From Cronobacter universalis NCTC 9529 (GTDB lineage Bacteria; Pseudomonadota; Gammaproteobacteria; Enterobacterales; Enterobacteriaceae): a stretch of 64,000 bases of DNA. Within the stretch, counting starts at the first letter, position 1, and each line of letters opens with the position of its first letter. A model generated the notes under the pieces. The model saw nothing but the letters and a program-made list of their open reading frames with translations, was not told the DNA's origin and searched no databases. The position numbers and the translations under genes are program-made. Below are positions 32,185-41,679 of the stretch, piece by piece. The DNA lies in assembly GCF_001277175.1 (NCBI RefSeq), contig NZ_CP012257.1:2046001-2110000 (forward strand), given 5' to 3'.

Positions 32185-32654
32185 ATGTTGAGACCCCTGC
32201 TCAGGGGTTGCGTCTTCTGTTGGCACAGAGCCCCGAATTCAAAAAGGATTTCCTGAAAACCCGCATACGCATCCGTATGGCTGGCGAAGATGTGACAGAA
32301 GAATCCATCCGCCTGCACATGGACAGGAAGCTTCCTGATGGCTCAACCGTGCTTTTCGTTCCTGTAGTGGAAGGCGCTATCACAGGCACCGTAGCCCTGG
32401 TGGCTACGCTCGTTATAGCCGCGGCATCTGTTGCCTACTCCATCTACATGGCGCGTAACATGAAAACAAAGAACGCTGCAGAAGCGGCAGAAAATAACAC
32501 CATCACGAACAACTCTTTTACAAGCGCTGAAAACCGCGTCGGTCAGGGCCGGCCGGTGCCTCTTCTTCTTGGCGAGATGGTGGTTGGCTCAAACGTAATA
32601 TCCCTCGGTATCGACACTTCGAACAACCAGGACTGGACAGAATCAATTAGCTAA
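32127..32654 (+). CDS. Tail assembly protein I
   Basis: 175 residues from the GTG at 32127, inside the end of K (58-nt overlap), with GGAG 10 nt upstream. LIFKFAGHLRRHFRQVKM...TPAQGLRLLLAQ corresponds to the lambda gpI start; a hydrophobic segment lies near residues 85-110, and the GRPVPLLLGEMVVGSNVIS end is diagnostic. Acts in tail tip assembly and is not part of the finished virion in lambda. Confidence 0.88.
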   Translation: MLIFKFAGHLRRHFRQVKMNVETPAQGLRLLLAQSPEFKKDFLKTRIRIRMAGEDVTEESIRLHMDRKLPDGSTVLFVPVVEGAITGTVALVATLVIAAASVAYSIYMARNMKTKNAAEAAENNTITNNSFTSAENRVGQGRPVPLLLGEMVVGSNVISLGIDTSNNQDWTESIS

Positions 32655-32663
32655 GGTGGCTTT

Positions 32664-35600
32664 ATGTCTTCAGGCGGCGGCAAGGCCAGCACCCCCAAAC
32701 TTCTCGACGATAACCTCAAATCAAAACAGTTTTACCGTGTGCTGGACCTCATCAGTGAGGGGCCAATTTACGGTCCGGTAGACCAGTCACACCTTTCCTC
32801 TTTCATGCTCAACAAAACGCCTATTACAGATGGCAACGGTAATGTAAGCATCAACGGGGTGAGTGCTGCCTGGCGTCCTGGCTCAGAGACACAGGCACCA
32901 ATAAATGGGTTTTCTGCCATAGAGGCGACCACTATCGTCAATACAGAGGTTAAGTATGCAACGCCTCTGGTGCGAACCATCACAGACCAGGATGTGACGC
33001 GTGTGCGCTTCAACGTTGGCGTTACCGGACTTGTTCAGCAGGACACAAAGGGAAACCAGAAAAACACGTCAGTAACGCTTGTTCTTGAAACCCGCACTGC
33101 ATCGGCAGGCTGGGTTCAGCAGAAAACGGTCACGATTAACGGCAAGATTTCGGGTGAATATCTTGAGGCTCATGTCATCGATGCGCCTGACATTAAACCA
33201 TTCGATATCCGTGTACGCCGCGTAACGCCTGACAGTACGAGTGACCTGCTGACTAACGGCACTATCTGGAACAGCTTTACTGAGATAACCGACGATAACC
33301 TTTCTTATCCATTCTCGGCGATTGCTGGCGCTGTAATCGACCGCGACCAGTACACAGACACCCCAAGCCGCACATATCATCTGCGCGGGCTAATTGTTGA
33401 TGTGCCGGATAATTACAACCCAATAACCAGAACCTATACCGGGTTATGGCTAGGGGGCTTTAAGAAGGCATGGACCAATAACCCAGCATGGCTTTTCCGT
33501 GAACTGGCAAAGAATACTCGGTTCGGACTGGCACGCAGGGCGGGTTCAATTGATGTCGATGACGGCGCGCTGTATGTCCTTTCTCAGTATTGCGATCAGC
33601 TTGTAGATGATGGCTACGGTGGTCAAGAGCCCAGAATGACTCTGAACGCCTACATTACTGAGCAGGCCAGCGCCCGCGACATTCTCGACAAAATTGCCGG
33701 GATGTTCAGAGGTATTGCACTTTGGGACGGCATGCGGCTGACAGTCATGCTGGATGCTCCGCAAGACCCTATCGCCACCGTAACCAATGCTAACGTGGTT
33801 GACGGGAAGTTCAGTCGCAGCTCGGTTAAGCGATCGGAGAAGTACAACGCTGTCGTGGTGTCCTGGACCGACCCGGATAACGGCTGGGAACAGGTGAAGG
33901 AGTACGTTTCTGATGATGAGATGATCTCCCGAGGCAATTACAACGAAACCACTATCGAGGCATTCGGGTGTACGTCACGCGGCCAGGCATGGCGAGCGGG
34001 TAAGTGGATTCTTGAGACTGCGAAACGTGAGAGCAACAGACTGACGTTCCAGATGGCGCGAGATGCAATCGCATTTACACCCGGCGACATCATTGAGGTC
34101 ATGGATAATGATTACGCTGGCGCAAGGCTTGGCGGTCGAATACTTTCGCACTCAGGCAATAAAATCACCGTAGATGCGAATCTCTCCAGCCTGGTATCTC
34201 CCGGCGATGTTATGTCCATTATGGGAAGCAACGGGAAGTTCTCGAAGTATGAAATCACAACGGTGTCTGGAGCGGTCGTTACACTGAAAACCACGCCAGC
34301 ATGGGTAAGGGACGGGACTGTATTTGCTATCTCAACTACGGAGGTTTCTACTCGTCTTTTCCGTATCCTGAGTATTGGCGAGACAGAAAACAACTCCGTT
34401 TATAGCATAACCGCCTCACAGCACGATCCGAACAAACAAGCTGTGGTAGATGCCGGCGCAGTATTTGAGGTCCCGAACGACACGCTGAACGGCTATCGCG
34501 TGCCAAATATTGAAAACCTGCGCGTTATTAACGTAAACAGCGAAACTGTACAGGTTACGGCGACCTGGGAGACGGCCACGACCACCAAAAAACTGGTATT
34601 CGAACTCTATGTCTATAACGATTCGGGAAAAGTGGTTGCGCAATATCAGACCGAGAAGTTTAGCTATGACTTCTACGGACTGAATGCCGGAAGCTACACG
34701 CTTGGCGTCAGAGGCCGGAATGAGAACGGAATGAAAGGCGCTGAAACTCAGGTTAGCCTGGTGATAGGCGCGCCGCTGGCACCAACATCAGTTATATGGA
34801 CGCCTGGAATTTTTTCGGCTGATATTGTTCCGGTGATGAGCGTAACAGCAACAACTGATACAACATTTGAGTTTTGGTATTCAGGCGAGAATCGCATCAC
34901 TGACCCCTCGCTCATTGAGGATCAGACCCAATTCCTGGGGCGCTCCAGTCAGTGGACGCTTCATAATCTCAAAGCAGACACTACGTACTATATGTACGTA
35001 AGAACAAAAAACGCATTTGGTGTTTCTCCGTTTGTCGAAGCATCAGGGCAGGCTTCTGCTGATATCCCAGGCATGCTTGATTATATTGATGATGCTATCC
35101 GCAATTCAGGCGCATTTGAAAATCTTCAGAATGGTATTGATACCAATATTGAGGGGATTTTAGAAAACGCTCTCGCCAATAACTCTACTGTTGACCATCA
35201 ATGGGCGCAGTACGGGGAAGTCAGAGCGGATATTCTTATCGTTAAAACCACGGTTGCCGATGTAGATAAGTCTCTTGCTGAATTAACCACTCAGGTTCAG
35301 GCTCAATATGAGCAAACTACAGCAGCACTTAACCAAAAGCTAACCGCAACTGTTACGGACAATGGAACAGCCAAGGCATTCTATACGCTCAACCTCGGCA
35401 TAAAACGAGGTGACCAATTGTATAATACTGGTTTTGCAATGGGTATAGAGCCTGACGGTGCAGGAAGTTATAAGTCGACTACCGTTTTTGCCGCTGACCA
35501 GTTTGGTATTTATTCCGGTAGTGATCCGGGTAATTATCAGGCGGCTTTCTTTGTGGTTAATGGGCAGGTGTTTATACGCTCCGCGTTTATTCAGGATGGG

Positions 35601-35798
35601 AGCATAGATAATGCCAAAATTGGTAACTTCATACAGTCTGCTAATTATGTTGCTGGTTCAACTGGATGGAGGCTGGATAAAAATGGTAACTTCGAAATTA
35701 ACGGTGTTGCAGGCGGAGGGAAAATGCTCATAACAAGCACTCTTGTTCAGATATGGGACTCGAATAATATCCTGCGAATCAGAATGGGGCTTTTCTAA
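32664..35798 (+). CDS. Tail tip host-specificity protein J
   Basis: 1044 residues. The N-terminal 600 residues are the conserved gpJ body (SKQFYRVLDLISEGPIYGPVD, IVDVPDNYNP, NPAWLFRELAKNTRFGLARRAG, ARDILDKIAGMFRGIALWDG). Fibronectin III-like segments follow at about 610-800, then a helical stretch and a variable C-terminus likely to contact the receptor. Determines adsorption specificity. Confidence 0.94.
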   Translation: MSSGGGKASTPKLLDDNLKSKQFYRVLDLISEGPIYGPVDQSHLSSFMLNKTPITDGNGNVSINGVSAAWRPGSETQAPINGFSAIEATTIVNTEVKYATPLVRTITDQDVTRVRFNVGVTGLVQQDTKGNQKNTSVTLVLETRTASAGWVQQKTVTINGKISGEYLEAHVIDAPDIKPFDIRVRRVTPDSTSDLLTNGTIWNSFTEITDDNLSYPFSAIAGAVIDRDQYTDTPSRTYHLRGLIVDVPDNYNPITRTYTGLWLGGFKKAWTNNPAWLFRELAKNTRFGLARRAGSIDVDDGALYVLSQYCDQLVDDGYGGQEPRMTLNAYITEQASARDILDKIAGMFRGIALWDGMRLTVMLDAPQDPIATVTNANVVDGKFSRSSVKRSEKYNAVVVSWTDPDNGWEQVKEYVSDDEMISRGNYNETTIEAFGCTSRGQAWRAGKWILETAKRESNRLTFQMARDAIAFTPGDIIEVMDNDYAGARLGGRILSHSGNKITVDANLSSLVSPGDVMSIMGSNGKFSKYEITTVSGAVVTLKTTPAWVRDGTVFAISTTEVSTRLFRILSIGETENNSVYSITASQHDPNKQAVVDAGAVFEVPNDTLNGYRVPNIENLRVINVNSETVQVTATWETATTTKKLVFELYVYNDSGKVVAQYQTEKFSYDFYGLNAGSYTLGVRGRNENGMKGAETQVSLVIGAPLAPTSVIWTPGIFSADIVPVMSVTATTDTTFEFWYSGENRITDPSLIEDQTQFLGRSSQWTLHNLKADTTYYMYVRTKNAFGVSPFVEASGQASADIPGMLDYIDDAIRNSGAFENLQNGIDTNIEGILENALANNSTVDHQWAQYGEVRADILIVKTTVADVDKSLAELTTQVQAQYEQTTAALNQKLTATVTDNGTAKAFYTLNLGIKRGDQLYNTGFAMGIEPDGAGSYKSTTVFAADQFGIYSGSDPGNYQAAFFVVNGQVFIRSAFIQDGSIDNAKIGNFIQSANYVAGSTGWRLDKNGNFEINGVAGGGKMLITSTLVQIWDSNNILRIRMGLF

Positions 35799-36088
35799 TG
35801 TCTGGCTTACAGTGCTGGGATGGTAGTGGGAAGTTAATTGTTGATCTTGGAGACTACATGGTGCGCTACATAGGGCGCACCGTAGTAAATGCCCCGGCAG
35901 GTATATCACAAATGAACGTTCCCTACGCTGGATTAACTGCCAGCGGTTCATTTGCTGCAATAGTGAAGCTTACTGGCGTTGTAAGAATATGGAGCACGTC
36001 CTGTTATGATGGGGGATTCACTCTCTACTTCGTTCCCGGGACGAGCTACGCAGATACCATAACAGTGGATTTATATAATTTCCTATGA
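35798..36088 (+). CDS. Small tail-tip protein (96 aa)
   Basis: 96 residues beginning MSGLQCWDGSGKLIVDLGDYMVRYIGR. Starts on the last base of J and overlaps the next gene by 4 nt. The start pattern (MSGxxxxxxxG.L.V) is shared with the next gene, suggesting related N-terminal attachment domains. Beta-rich C-terminal half. Probably a tail-tip accessory or receptor-binding component. Confidence 0.65.
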   Translation: MSGLQCWDGSGKLIVDLGDYMVRYIGRTVVNAPAGISQMNVPYAGLTASGSFAAIVKLTGVVRIWSTSCYDGGFTLYFVPGTSYADTITVDLYNFL

Positions 36089-36735
36089 GCGGATTCGAAG
36101 TAAGAAATTCAGCGGGTGCTCTTACTGTAAACAGCGATTATAAATCACCACTGTTAGCATCCTCTGCTGCCGCCAGCACGGACACAGTTGGTGATTTCGA
36201 CCTGAATATCCCTGGTTTTGGGAACCTCAATCAGCTTGGGTATGTACTTGATGATAATCTGTATTCTCCAGGACAACTCGCATGGTTCAGGCTTAATGTG
36301 AATGGATGGGGAGTTCCGGGCGCGAGATACTTTTTGCCGGGCTCGGTTTTTATTGCCAAAACGAAAATAGATTTGGCCGTAGAGAGTGGTTATCTCGACG
36401 TTTTCAATGCTCAAGGTACATTGATATGGTCGGCGAAGTCGGCAGCAAAGATGCCACGGGTTCTCGGGTTTATCACGATACCTCCTAATTATGATCTGCA
36501 AAACAACACCTTGACAGTTGGCGTGTCCGGAACTCCTTTTTACCTAATGGATATCATTTCTGGAGCCTTAGCTGAAGACCAGGAAGGCGTTGGTGCAAAA
36601 AACGGCATCGTCATGAAGCAGCAGTCTGGCTCGGTGATATTAAGGTATATAAACCAGAACGGGAAAAATTACGTGAGCACTCCGCTTTACTCTCGTGGCT
36701 TCAAAATACCTTATGCTGTTTTCCCTACCATTTAG
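36085..36735 (+). CDS. Tail-tip protein (216 aa)
   Basis: 216 residues, beginning MSGFEVRNSAGALTVNSDYKSPLL. Beta-rich with aromatic clusters (AWFRLNVNGWGVPGARYFLPG). The N-terminus is like that of the gene upstream. Located between J and the side-fibre gene, so it may be a virion surface component. No domain recognised. Confidence 0.65.
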   Translation: MSGFEVRNSAGALTVNSDYKSPLLASSAAASTDTVGDFDLNIPGFGNLNQLGYVLDDNLYSPGQLAWFRLNVNGWGVPGARYFLPGSVFIAKTKIDLAVESGYLDVFNAQGTLIWSAKSAAKMPRVLGFITIPPNYDLQNNTLTVGVSGTPFYLMDIISGALAEDQEGVGAKNGIVMKQQSGSVILRYINQNGKNYVSTPLYSRGFKIPYAVFPTI

Positions 36736-36782
36736 GTTTGTTTTCTAAAAATAAACATGACTCATTAAATCAGGAGAATGCC

Positions 36783-37733
36783 ATGTCGGCAGGTACTCTA
36801 TCGCTTACAAACAAATCGGCTGCTGTTTCAGGCACTGGAACATCGTTCACAACGGAGCTAAAGGTAGGAGACTTCATTGTTTTTAATGTTGGAGGAACGG
36901 CATATACCATTCCTGTGAAAGCAATTACTAATAACACTCAATTGACACTTATTAGTAATTATACCGGGCCCACACAAAGTGGTGTTGCGTGGTTTTCTGT
37001 ACCGCAGGAAGCGCAGAGCCTAATTTCCTCGGCACTTGCCACTCAGTCAGCAGAAGCGTTGCGCGGGCTTAATTATGACAAGATGAACTGGCAGCAGGTT
37101 TTCTCTGCGACAGGAAATGTGACTGTTACTTTACCGGATGGGAGCACGTTCACTGGGCCATCGTGGGGAAGCATAACCACCTCGCTTGCAGACAAAGCAA
37201 AAAAAGGCGCAAATAATGACATCACAAGCCTGTCAGCGTTAACTACAGCTATCACCGTCGCTCAGGGAGGGACAGGGGCAAGTAACGCATCGGCAGCAAG
37301 AAATAACCTTGGGCTGAAAGGTGCCGCCATAATGGATGCCGTAGGTTCAGTAGGTAATAGTTCAGCCATTATTGAGTCCGGAGCTACATCCAGTGGTAAT
37401 TATTTGAAGTTCGCAGATGGTTCAATGATCTGTTGGTTTAACCGTGGAAGTATTGATGTTACCAGCTCAGCCCGAACCGAAGGAAGCACGTCTTTTTACT
37501 GGCTAGCCTATAGTTGGGTTTTTCCAGCGGCATTTTTCGATACATCCAAAATTGCAATCTCTGTAACCACCGCTGCGTGGGGTGGTTCTGCCGGTACAGG
37601 TGCCAGTGCGGTTATGACAGGATCATCAATTTCAGGATTAAGCACAACAAGTGTTGCAGCTCGCATATACGCACCAATTCAGTTCTCCTCACTATATCCG
37701 TTAACGTTAATTGCTACAGGAACCTGGAAATAA
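36783..37733 (+). CDS. Tail fibre protein
   Basis: 316 residues from the ATG at 36783, with CAGGAGA upstream. The first 100 residues (AGTLSLTNKSAAVSGTGTSF ... VKAITNNTQLTL) form a compact beta domain seen at fibre N-termini. Then comes ITVAQGGTGASNASAARNNLGL, a repeat typical of side-tail fibres, and a C-terminal receptor-binding region rich in Gly/Ser/Thr. Overlaps the next ATG by 1 nt. Confidence 0.85.
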   Translation: MSAGTLSLTNKSAAVSGTGTSFTTELKVGDFIVFNVGGTAYTIPVKAITNNTQLTLISNYTGPTQSGVAWFSVPQEAQSLISSALATQSAEALRGLNYDKMNWQQVFSATGNVTVTLPDGSTFTGPSWGSITTSLADKAKKGANNDITSLSALTTAITVAQGGTGASNASAARNNLGLKGAAIMDAVGSVGNSSAIIESGATSSGNYLKFADGSMICWFNRGSIDVTSSARTEGSTSFYWLAYSWVFPAAFFDTSKIAISVTTAAWGGSAGTGASAVMTGSSISGLSTTSVAARIYAPIQFSSLYPLTLIATGTWK

Positions 37734-38056
37734 TGTTCAAGTTAAAGCTAATTCCACAGCACAGAGAAGACATATTATCAATCAAAGCGAACAACGCAGT
37801 GTTAACTGTAAATGGTGAGGACTATGATTTCAGTCCAATGAGCGCGGGTGACTATCTGCCATTTTCAGCTGTAGATTGCGTATTTTTCGTCGATGGGATT
37901 TTCTGTGATGAGCATGGGGACATAAGTGCCGCTCTGGTATATCCGTGCGCGCCGGGAGATGTGGAGATGGAGATACAAATGGAAAATGGCGTTGAATACT
38001 CATTTGGTAAAAAGGAGGTCGAAGGTGATCGACTGGACGAAACTCAACAAAGCTAA
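37733..38056 (+). CDS. Hypothetical protein after tail fibre (107 aa)
   Basis: 107 residues from the ATG at 37733 (overlaps the fibre stop). ILSIKANNAVLTVNGEDYDFSPMSAGD is followed by FFVDGIFCDEHGDISAALVYP; beta-rich and acidic. Similar small genes follow fibre genes in related phages, perhaps as fibre chaperones. Function unknown. Confidence 0.7.
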   Translation: MFKLKLIPQHREDILSIKANNAVLTVNGEDYDFSPMSAGDYLPFSAVDCVFFVDGIFCDEHGDISAALVYPCAPGDVEMEIQMENGVEYSFGKKEVEGDRLDETQQS

Positions 38057-38249
38057 AGACGTGTCTGATGCTGAGCATCTAAGGATGAGGGATAGCGTGG
38101 TAAGTCAGCGCCTGGCAGCATACAGGGCTGAGTCAGACCAGTTGAAAGTAGAAGCCGACTATGATGCCGCAGTCAGCGGCTCAAAGCCAGATTACACGGC
38201 GTGGGTGGCCAAGGTAAAAGAGATCAAGGAAAGGTTCCCAATGCCTTGA
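38025..38249 (+). CDS. Hypothetical phage tail-end protein (74 aa)
   Basis: 74 residues from the GTG at 38025; AAAGGAGGTC at 38011-38020 is an almost perfect Shine-Dalgarno sequence and decides the start. Helical (IDWTKLNKAKDV ... VSQRLAAYRAESDQ) with KPDYTAWVAKVKEIKE at the end. It is the last gene of the late operon. Function unknown. Confidence 0.7.
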   Translation: MIDWTKLNKAKDVSDAEHLRMRDSVVSQRLAAYRAESDQLKVEADYDAAVSGSKPDYTAWVAKVKEIKERFPMP

Positions 38250-38750
38250 TTAACTCCCTCATACCATGGGGCATGCATGGGGCAAAAAATTAGCGCAAAA
38301 CAACTCAAAACCTTGGGAGGTGTCGATTCGTCTTGCGCTAATGCATTGCTTGCAACCTAGTTTTCTGCCACATCAACCCGCCTTCGCAGAAAAGGCACGC
38401 CTATGATGATTAAACACTAGTATTCATAAGCGGGTGGATAAAATACGCTCAATATCCATCCGCTATGTCTATGTCTATGGCTATTGAAATGATATTAATA
38501 CAAAAGTTCGGATTCATTATGGTTTGGTTTTTATGCCTTTAGAACGCTTTGCTGTATATCAGTTACAGGCATGGTTTGGTCTGGCGGTGTGATTTATTAA
38601 ATTATATGTTTTTTCAGCCAAAAACGTGAATCATGAAGCGCTCATCGTTTGCCTCTGACTTTTCATTATCCCAATAAAGCTTATTGTCGCACTGCCTGGA
38701 TAAAAAAGGTGGAATTAATGATGGCTAAACTCCACCCACACCAATAAATA
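38250..38750. other. Non-coding region at end of late operon
   Basis: No convincing gene. It holds two inverted repeats: TTAGCGCAA (38290-38298) with TTGCGCTAA (38333-38341), and TTTTCTGC (38361-38368) with GCAGAAAA (38386-38393). The rest is AT-rich. Operon terminators or control sites are possible. Confidence 0.5.
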
Positions 38751-39773
38751 TTAGCGGCCGCCTAAGAATAAAAACCTTGTTATCCATGCTTTTTTCAAGC
38801 ACTTCGCTATTAAAATGCACAGGGCAATAATAAAGAATGCGTAGATTGGAGTTATTATAAAATTATATATGATGCTATTGTCACAATAAGCAGTGATGTC
38901 AATGTAATTTGCTATTCTGTATAAAATAAGTGTTGAAATTATGTAAATTGGTAATGTGTAGATACCGAGCGATGATGCGAGTAATGTAAACAACTTGAGT
39001 TTAGTGGTATATGAATATAGATATATGATAGAAAAGCATCCAGCAAAGCCAATAGCATACCGAAACAAAACAACCTTCAATTGGTTAGTAAATTCAACGC
39101 CATGGAATGACATTTTTGTTATGTAAATGTAGTCGCTTTTATCCCAGAAAAACAACATTACGATCCAGGTTATCAAAGAAATTAATCCGAGCTTGTGCTT
39201 ATTTGAACGTATGTAGTTAATGAAATAATGTACACTTACTCCCAGCAGAAAATATGGAGCCATGAACTTTGTTCTGTCCATATTCCAGGAATCCCCAAAA
39301 AAGAGAGAAACAAAGAATATAACAGAAAATATTAACCAGGGTTTGCCTTTGTAGACGGCTTGTGATAGTGACATCGTTATCGATAAAAAAAACAAAGAAG
39401 ACAGGAACCAGAAAGGGAATACTAAACCATATCTAAGGTTTGGAATGTTGATATCTCTCCCTATTAAAATGGATTCCAGTATAAACCATGATGCAGACGG
39501 CAACATGAGTTGAAGAATTTTCTTTTTTATCAGCTCACCCATCTCATTCCGTTGCAGACTATAAAAGAATAAATATCCACTTATTATCATGAATAATGGC
39601 ATATGGAAGCTGTAAATTATTATAAATAGCGGGTTCTCAAAAAACGACACTCCAGCTTTTTTAACAAATTGTATAGAATGACCCCAACAAACCAAAAAGA
39701 TCGCTAAACCTTTAATGGAATCAATAAATAGCATTCTTTCATTATTTTTTTTAAGTAACATTGGTTGCGGCAT
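38751..39773 (-). CDS. Membrane acyltransferase (family 3, O-antigen acetylase-like)
   Basis: 340 residues with about ten hydrophobic segments. The N-terminus RMLFIDSIKGLAIFLVCWGHS carries the family-3 acyltransferase signature with the catalytic His. F..PLFMIISGYLF is the second conserved block. Such proteins transfer acetyl groups to surface polysaccharides. It is AT-rich, isolated and antisense to the late operon near the prophage end, as are phage O-antigen acetylases that cause seroconversion. The substrate cannot be told from sequence. Confidence 0.85.
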   Translation of the reverse strand: MPQPMLLKKNNERMLFIDSIKGLAIFLVCWGHSIQFVKKAGVSFFENPLFIIIYSFHMPLFMIISGYLFFYSLQRNEMGELIKKKILQLMLPSASWFILESILIGRDINIPNLRYGLVFPFWFLSSLFFLSITMSLSQAVYKGKPWLIFSVIFFVSLFFGDSWNMDRTKFMAPYFLLGVSVHYFINYIRSNKHKLGLISLITWIVMLFFWDKSDYIYITKMSFHGVEFTNQLKVVLFRYAIGFAGCFSIIYLYSYTTKLKLFTLLASSLGIYTLPIYIISTLILYRIANYIDITAYCDNSIIYNFIITPIYAFFIIALCILIAKCLKKAWITRFLFLGGR

Positions 39774-40295
39774 GATTACCAGATAATTATAGCGTTAATA
39801 TACTTTAAAGTTTATCATGATTTATCGTGATTGACAAACAAGTAATTATTTTTGTGAATTTTATCCTTTTCAAATTATTAAACAGGCTTTAGTGGCAGCG
39901 TGGTGTACTTATTTTTTTTTGCACATTTTGTAATATTTCTGATTAAGCAATCAATCTCTATCCCTTCCTCTCGTCTCAAAATCACACTCTTGTTAAAGTT
40001 CTTATTAATATCAAAAACATACTTGCTGCATTCATATTCAGCTTTTCAAAAAGTTGATGGCTATGTCTCTATACAACGACATACCTGGAGTTTTCAGTAG
40101 AGGGGAACGTAGCTCCAAATTGTTCCAGTGACGCGAATATACTGATTAAGTATATACCTGTCCCGACCTGCTTAATGGGGAGGCAATTCTTAAAGTTCCC
40201 CCAAAAACCGCAGTTGACACAGCCACTTATCGCGGCTCAGGCTAATGTCATTCCATAACAACTCGTACCTCGCCAGCATAAAGAGACAGATAACC
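39774..40295. other. Prophage-chromosome boundary region
   Basis: About 520 nt without a convincing gene; composition changes from AT-rich to the GC-rich host pattern near 40.2 kb. The right attachment site should be between about 38.2 and 40.3 kb. It cannot be placed because the left end is outside the window. A small TATACT/AGTATA hairpin lies near 40138-40157. No tRNA gene was recognised. Confidence 0.45.
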
Positions 40296-40751
40296 ATGAT
40301 AACGACCCGAGCCGCGACGCCTGCTGATGCCACGGCCATCAGCGCCTTATTAACCGAACTGGATTACCCGGATACGGCGCACTTTATCGGCCAACGCCTC
40401 GCGGAACTGCTGGCGCACCCGGATGAAAGAGTGCTGGTGGCGGAAGAAGGCGGCGTGCTGTTGGGCGTGTTGTCGCTGCATTTTATCCCCCAGCTGGCGC
40501 TTGAAGGCGATTTCTGCCGCATCAGCTATTTCTGCGTCAACGGTAACGCGCGCAGCAAAGGGATCGGCAGGCTGCTCGAAAGCGAAGGCGAGGCGCTCGC
40601 CCGCGCGCGTGGTTGCGATCGTATTGAAGTTCACTGCCACAGCCGTCGCAGCGACGCGCACCGTTTCTATTACCGTCAGGGTTATACCGAATCGCCGAAA
40701 TATCTGTGCAAATCGCTGGTTGCTGCCGGGCGCGAAGGAGGCGAACAGTGA
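40296..40751 (+). CDS. GNAT-family N-acetyltransferase
   Basis: 151 residues from the ATG at 40296. TTRAATPADATAISALLTEL at the N-terminus and RSKGIGRLLESEGEALARARGCD (the RxxGxG acetyl-CoA motif) with AHRFYYRQGY at the end define a GNAT domain. The substrate is unknown. It overlaps the next (broken) GNAT gene by 4 nt, so the two once formed an operon. Confidence 0.9.
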   Translation: MITTRAATPADATAISALLTELDYPDTAHFIGQRLAELLAHPDERVLVAEEGGVLLGVLSLHFIPQLALEGDFCRISYFCVNGNARSKGIGRLLESEGEALARARGCDRIEVHCHSRRSDAHRFYYRQGYTESPKYLCKSLVAAGREGGEQ

Positions 40752-41159
40752 TAATTCGCCATGCAACTCTTGACGATGTGCCTGCGCTTTGCCGGCTGTG
40801 TGAACAGGATTGCCTTGCCAGACGTGACCGCGCTGCTTACGCACAGCGAGGCTAACGGTTCATGTGTGCTGGTGGCCGATACCGCCGGGAAGCCTTGTGG
40901 CGCGATAGTGCTGCACGTTATTCAGCCGCTGCATGAGACCGGACAATGGGGGCACATTTCCGCGCTGATTGTCGATGAAACATTACGCGGCGCGGGAACT
41001 GGCGCGAGGCTGCCTGAAGCCGCGCACGACGAGGCGCGCGCGCAGGGCTGCACGCAGATTAAGCTTTCGAGTAGCGAAAGCGGCGTTCGCGCGCATCGCT
41101 TTTACGACGCGCAGGGTTATCGCGAAGTCCGTAAGCAGTTTGTGAAGCGCCCGGTATAA
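40748..41159 (+). pseudogene. Frameshifted second GNAT acetyltransferase
   Basis: The GTG at 40748 starts a good GNAT N-terminus (IIRHATLDDVPALCRLCEQ) that soon runs off into a stop. The rest of the domain (DVTALLTHSEANGSC ... IVDETLRGAGTGARLPEAA ... AHRFYDAQGY) continues in another frame to 41159. Removing one G from the GG at 40807-40808 joins the halves as CEQIALPDVTALL. Either a one-base insertion inactivated the gene, or this is a sequencing error. Confidence 0.75.
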
Positions 41160-41285
41160 ACACCAACTCCGCTACCTCTTAACATTCACATCCCTTTACC
41201 CTTTAGCGGTTTTACTGGTTAAATCGGCGTTATGAATCAGATAACATTCTGAGCAGGCATCACACCCGCATAACGCTGAGAACGC

Positions 41286-41624
41286 ATGAAACCACTTTTA
41301 ATCCTGTTTACGCTCGCGTGCGCGCTGTTTATGCAGTGCGCGCGGGCGGATATCGCGCCGGTAGCGCTTACAGACGTCCATTTTGTGAAAACCGAGGCGG
41401 GGAAGCTGCGTCTTGAAGGGATGGTCAAAAACCTCACCAACCGCTCCTTACGGCAGGTTTACGTGGCGTTTAATCTCCTGCGCAACGGCATGGTGGTGGG
41501 CTACACCACCGCCATCACTTTTAACCTCGCGCCGGATGACACCTGGCATTTTGAAGCGCCGTGCCGCACGCGCATATTCAAACCCGATCACTTCCGGCTG
41601 GCTGAGCTTTCGGCGATCCCCTGA
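41286..41624 (+). CDS. Exported FxLYD-like protein
   Basis: 112 residues with a signal peptide (KPLLILFTLACALFMQCARA). The mature part LRLEGMVKNLTNRSLRQVYVAFNLL...VGYTTAITFNLAPDDTWHFEAP is like the FxLYD immunoglobulin-like domain. Periplasmic or surface location expected; role unknown. Confidence 0.7.
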   Translation: MKPLLILFTLACALFMQCARADIAPVALTDVHFVKTEAGKLRLEGMVKNLTNRSLRQVYVAFNLLRNGMVVGYTTAITFNLAPDDTWHFEAPCRTRIFKPDHFRLAELSAIP

Positions 41625-41679
41625 CGCTGCGCGCGAAAATACTCTACCTTTTAAGAGATAACGACTGAAAGGAGGATGT

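Noticed and set aside
39900..40100. 66-codon frame near the prophage-host junction
   Set aside because: AT-driven hydrophobic translation without an RBS; likely chance.
38250..40295. Exact right attachment site or tRNA remnant
   Set aside because: The left prophage end is outside the window, so the core repeat cannot be found; no tRNA cloverleaf was seen.
40350..40844. Minus-strand frame over the GNAT pair
   Set aside because: No RBS or motif; the plus strand encodes GNAT domains.
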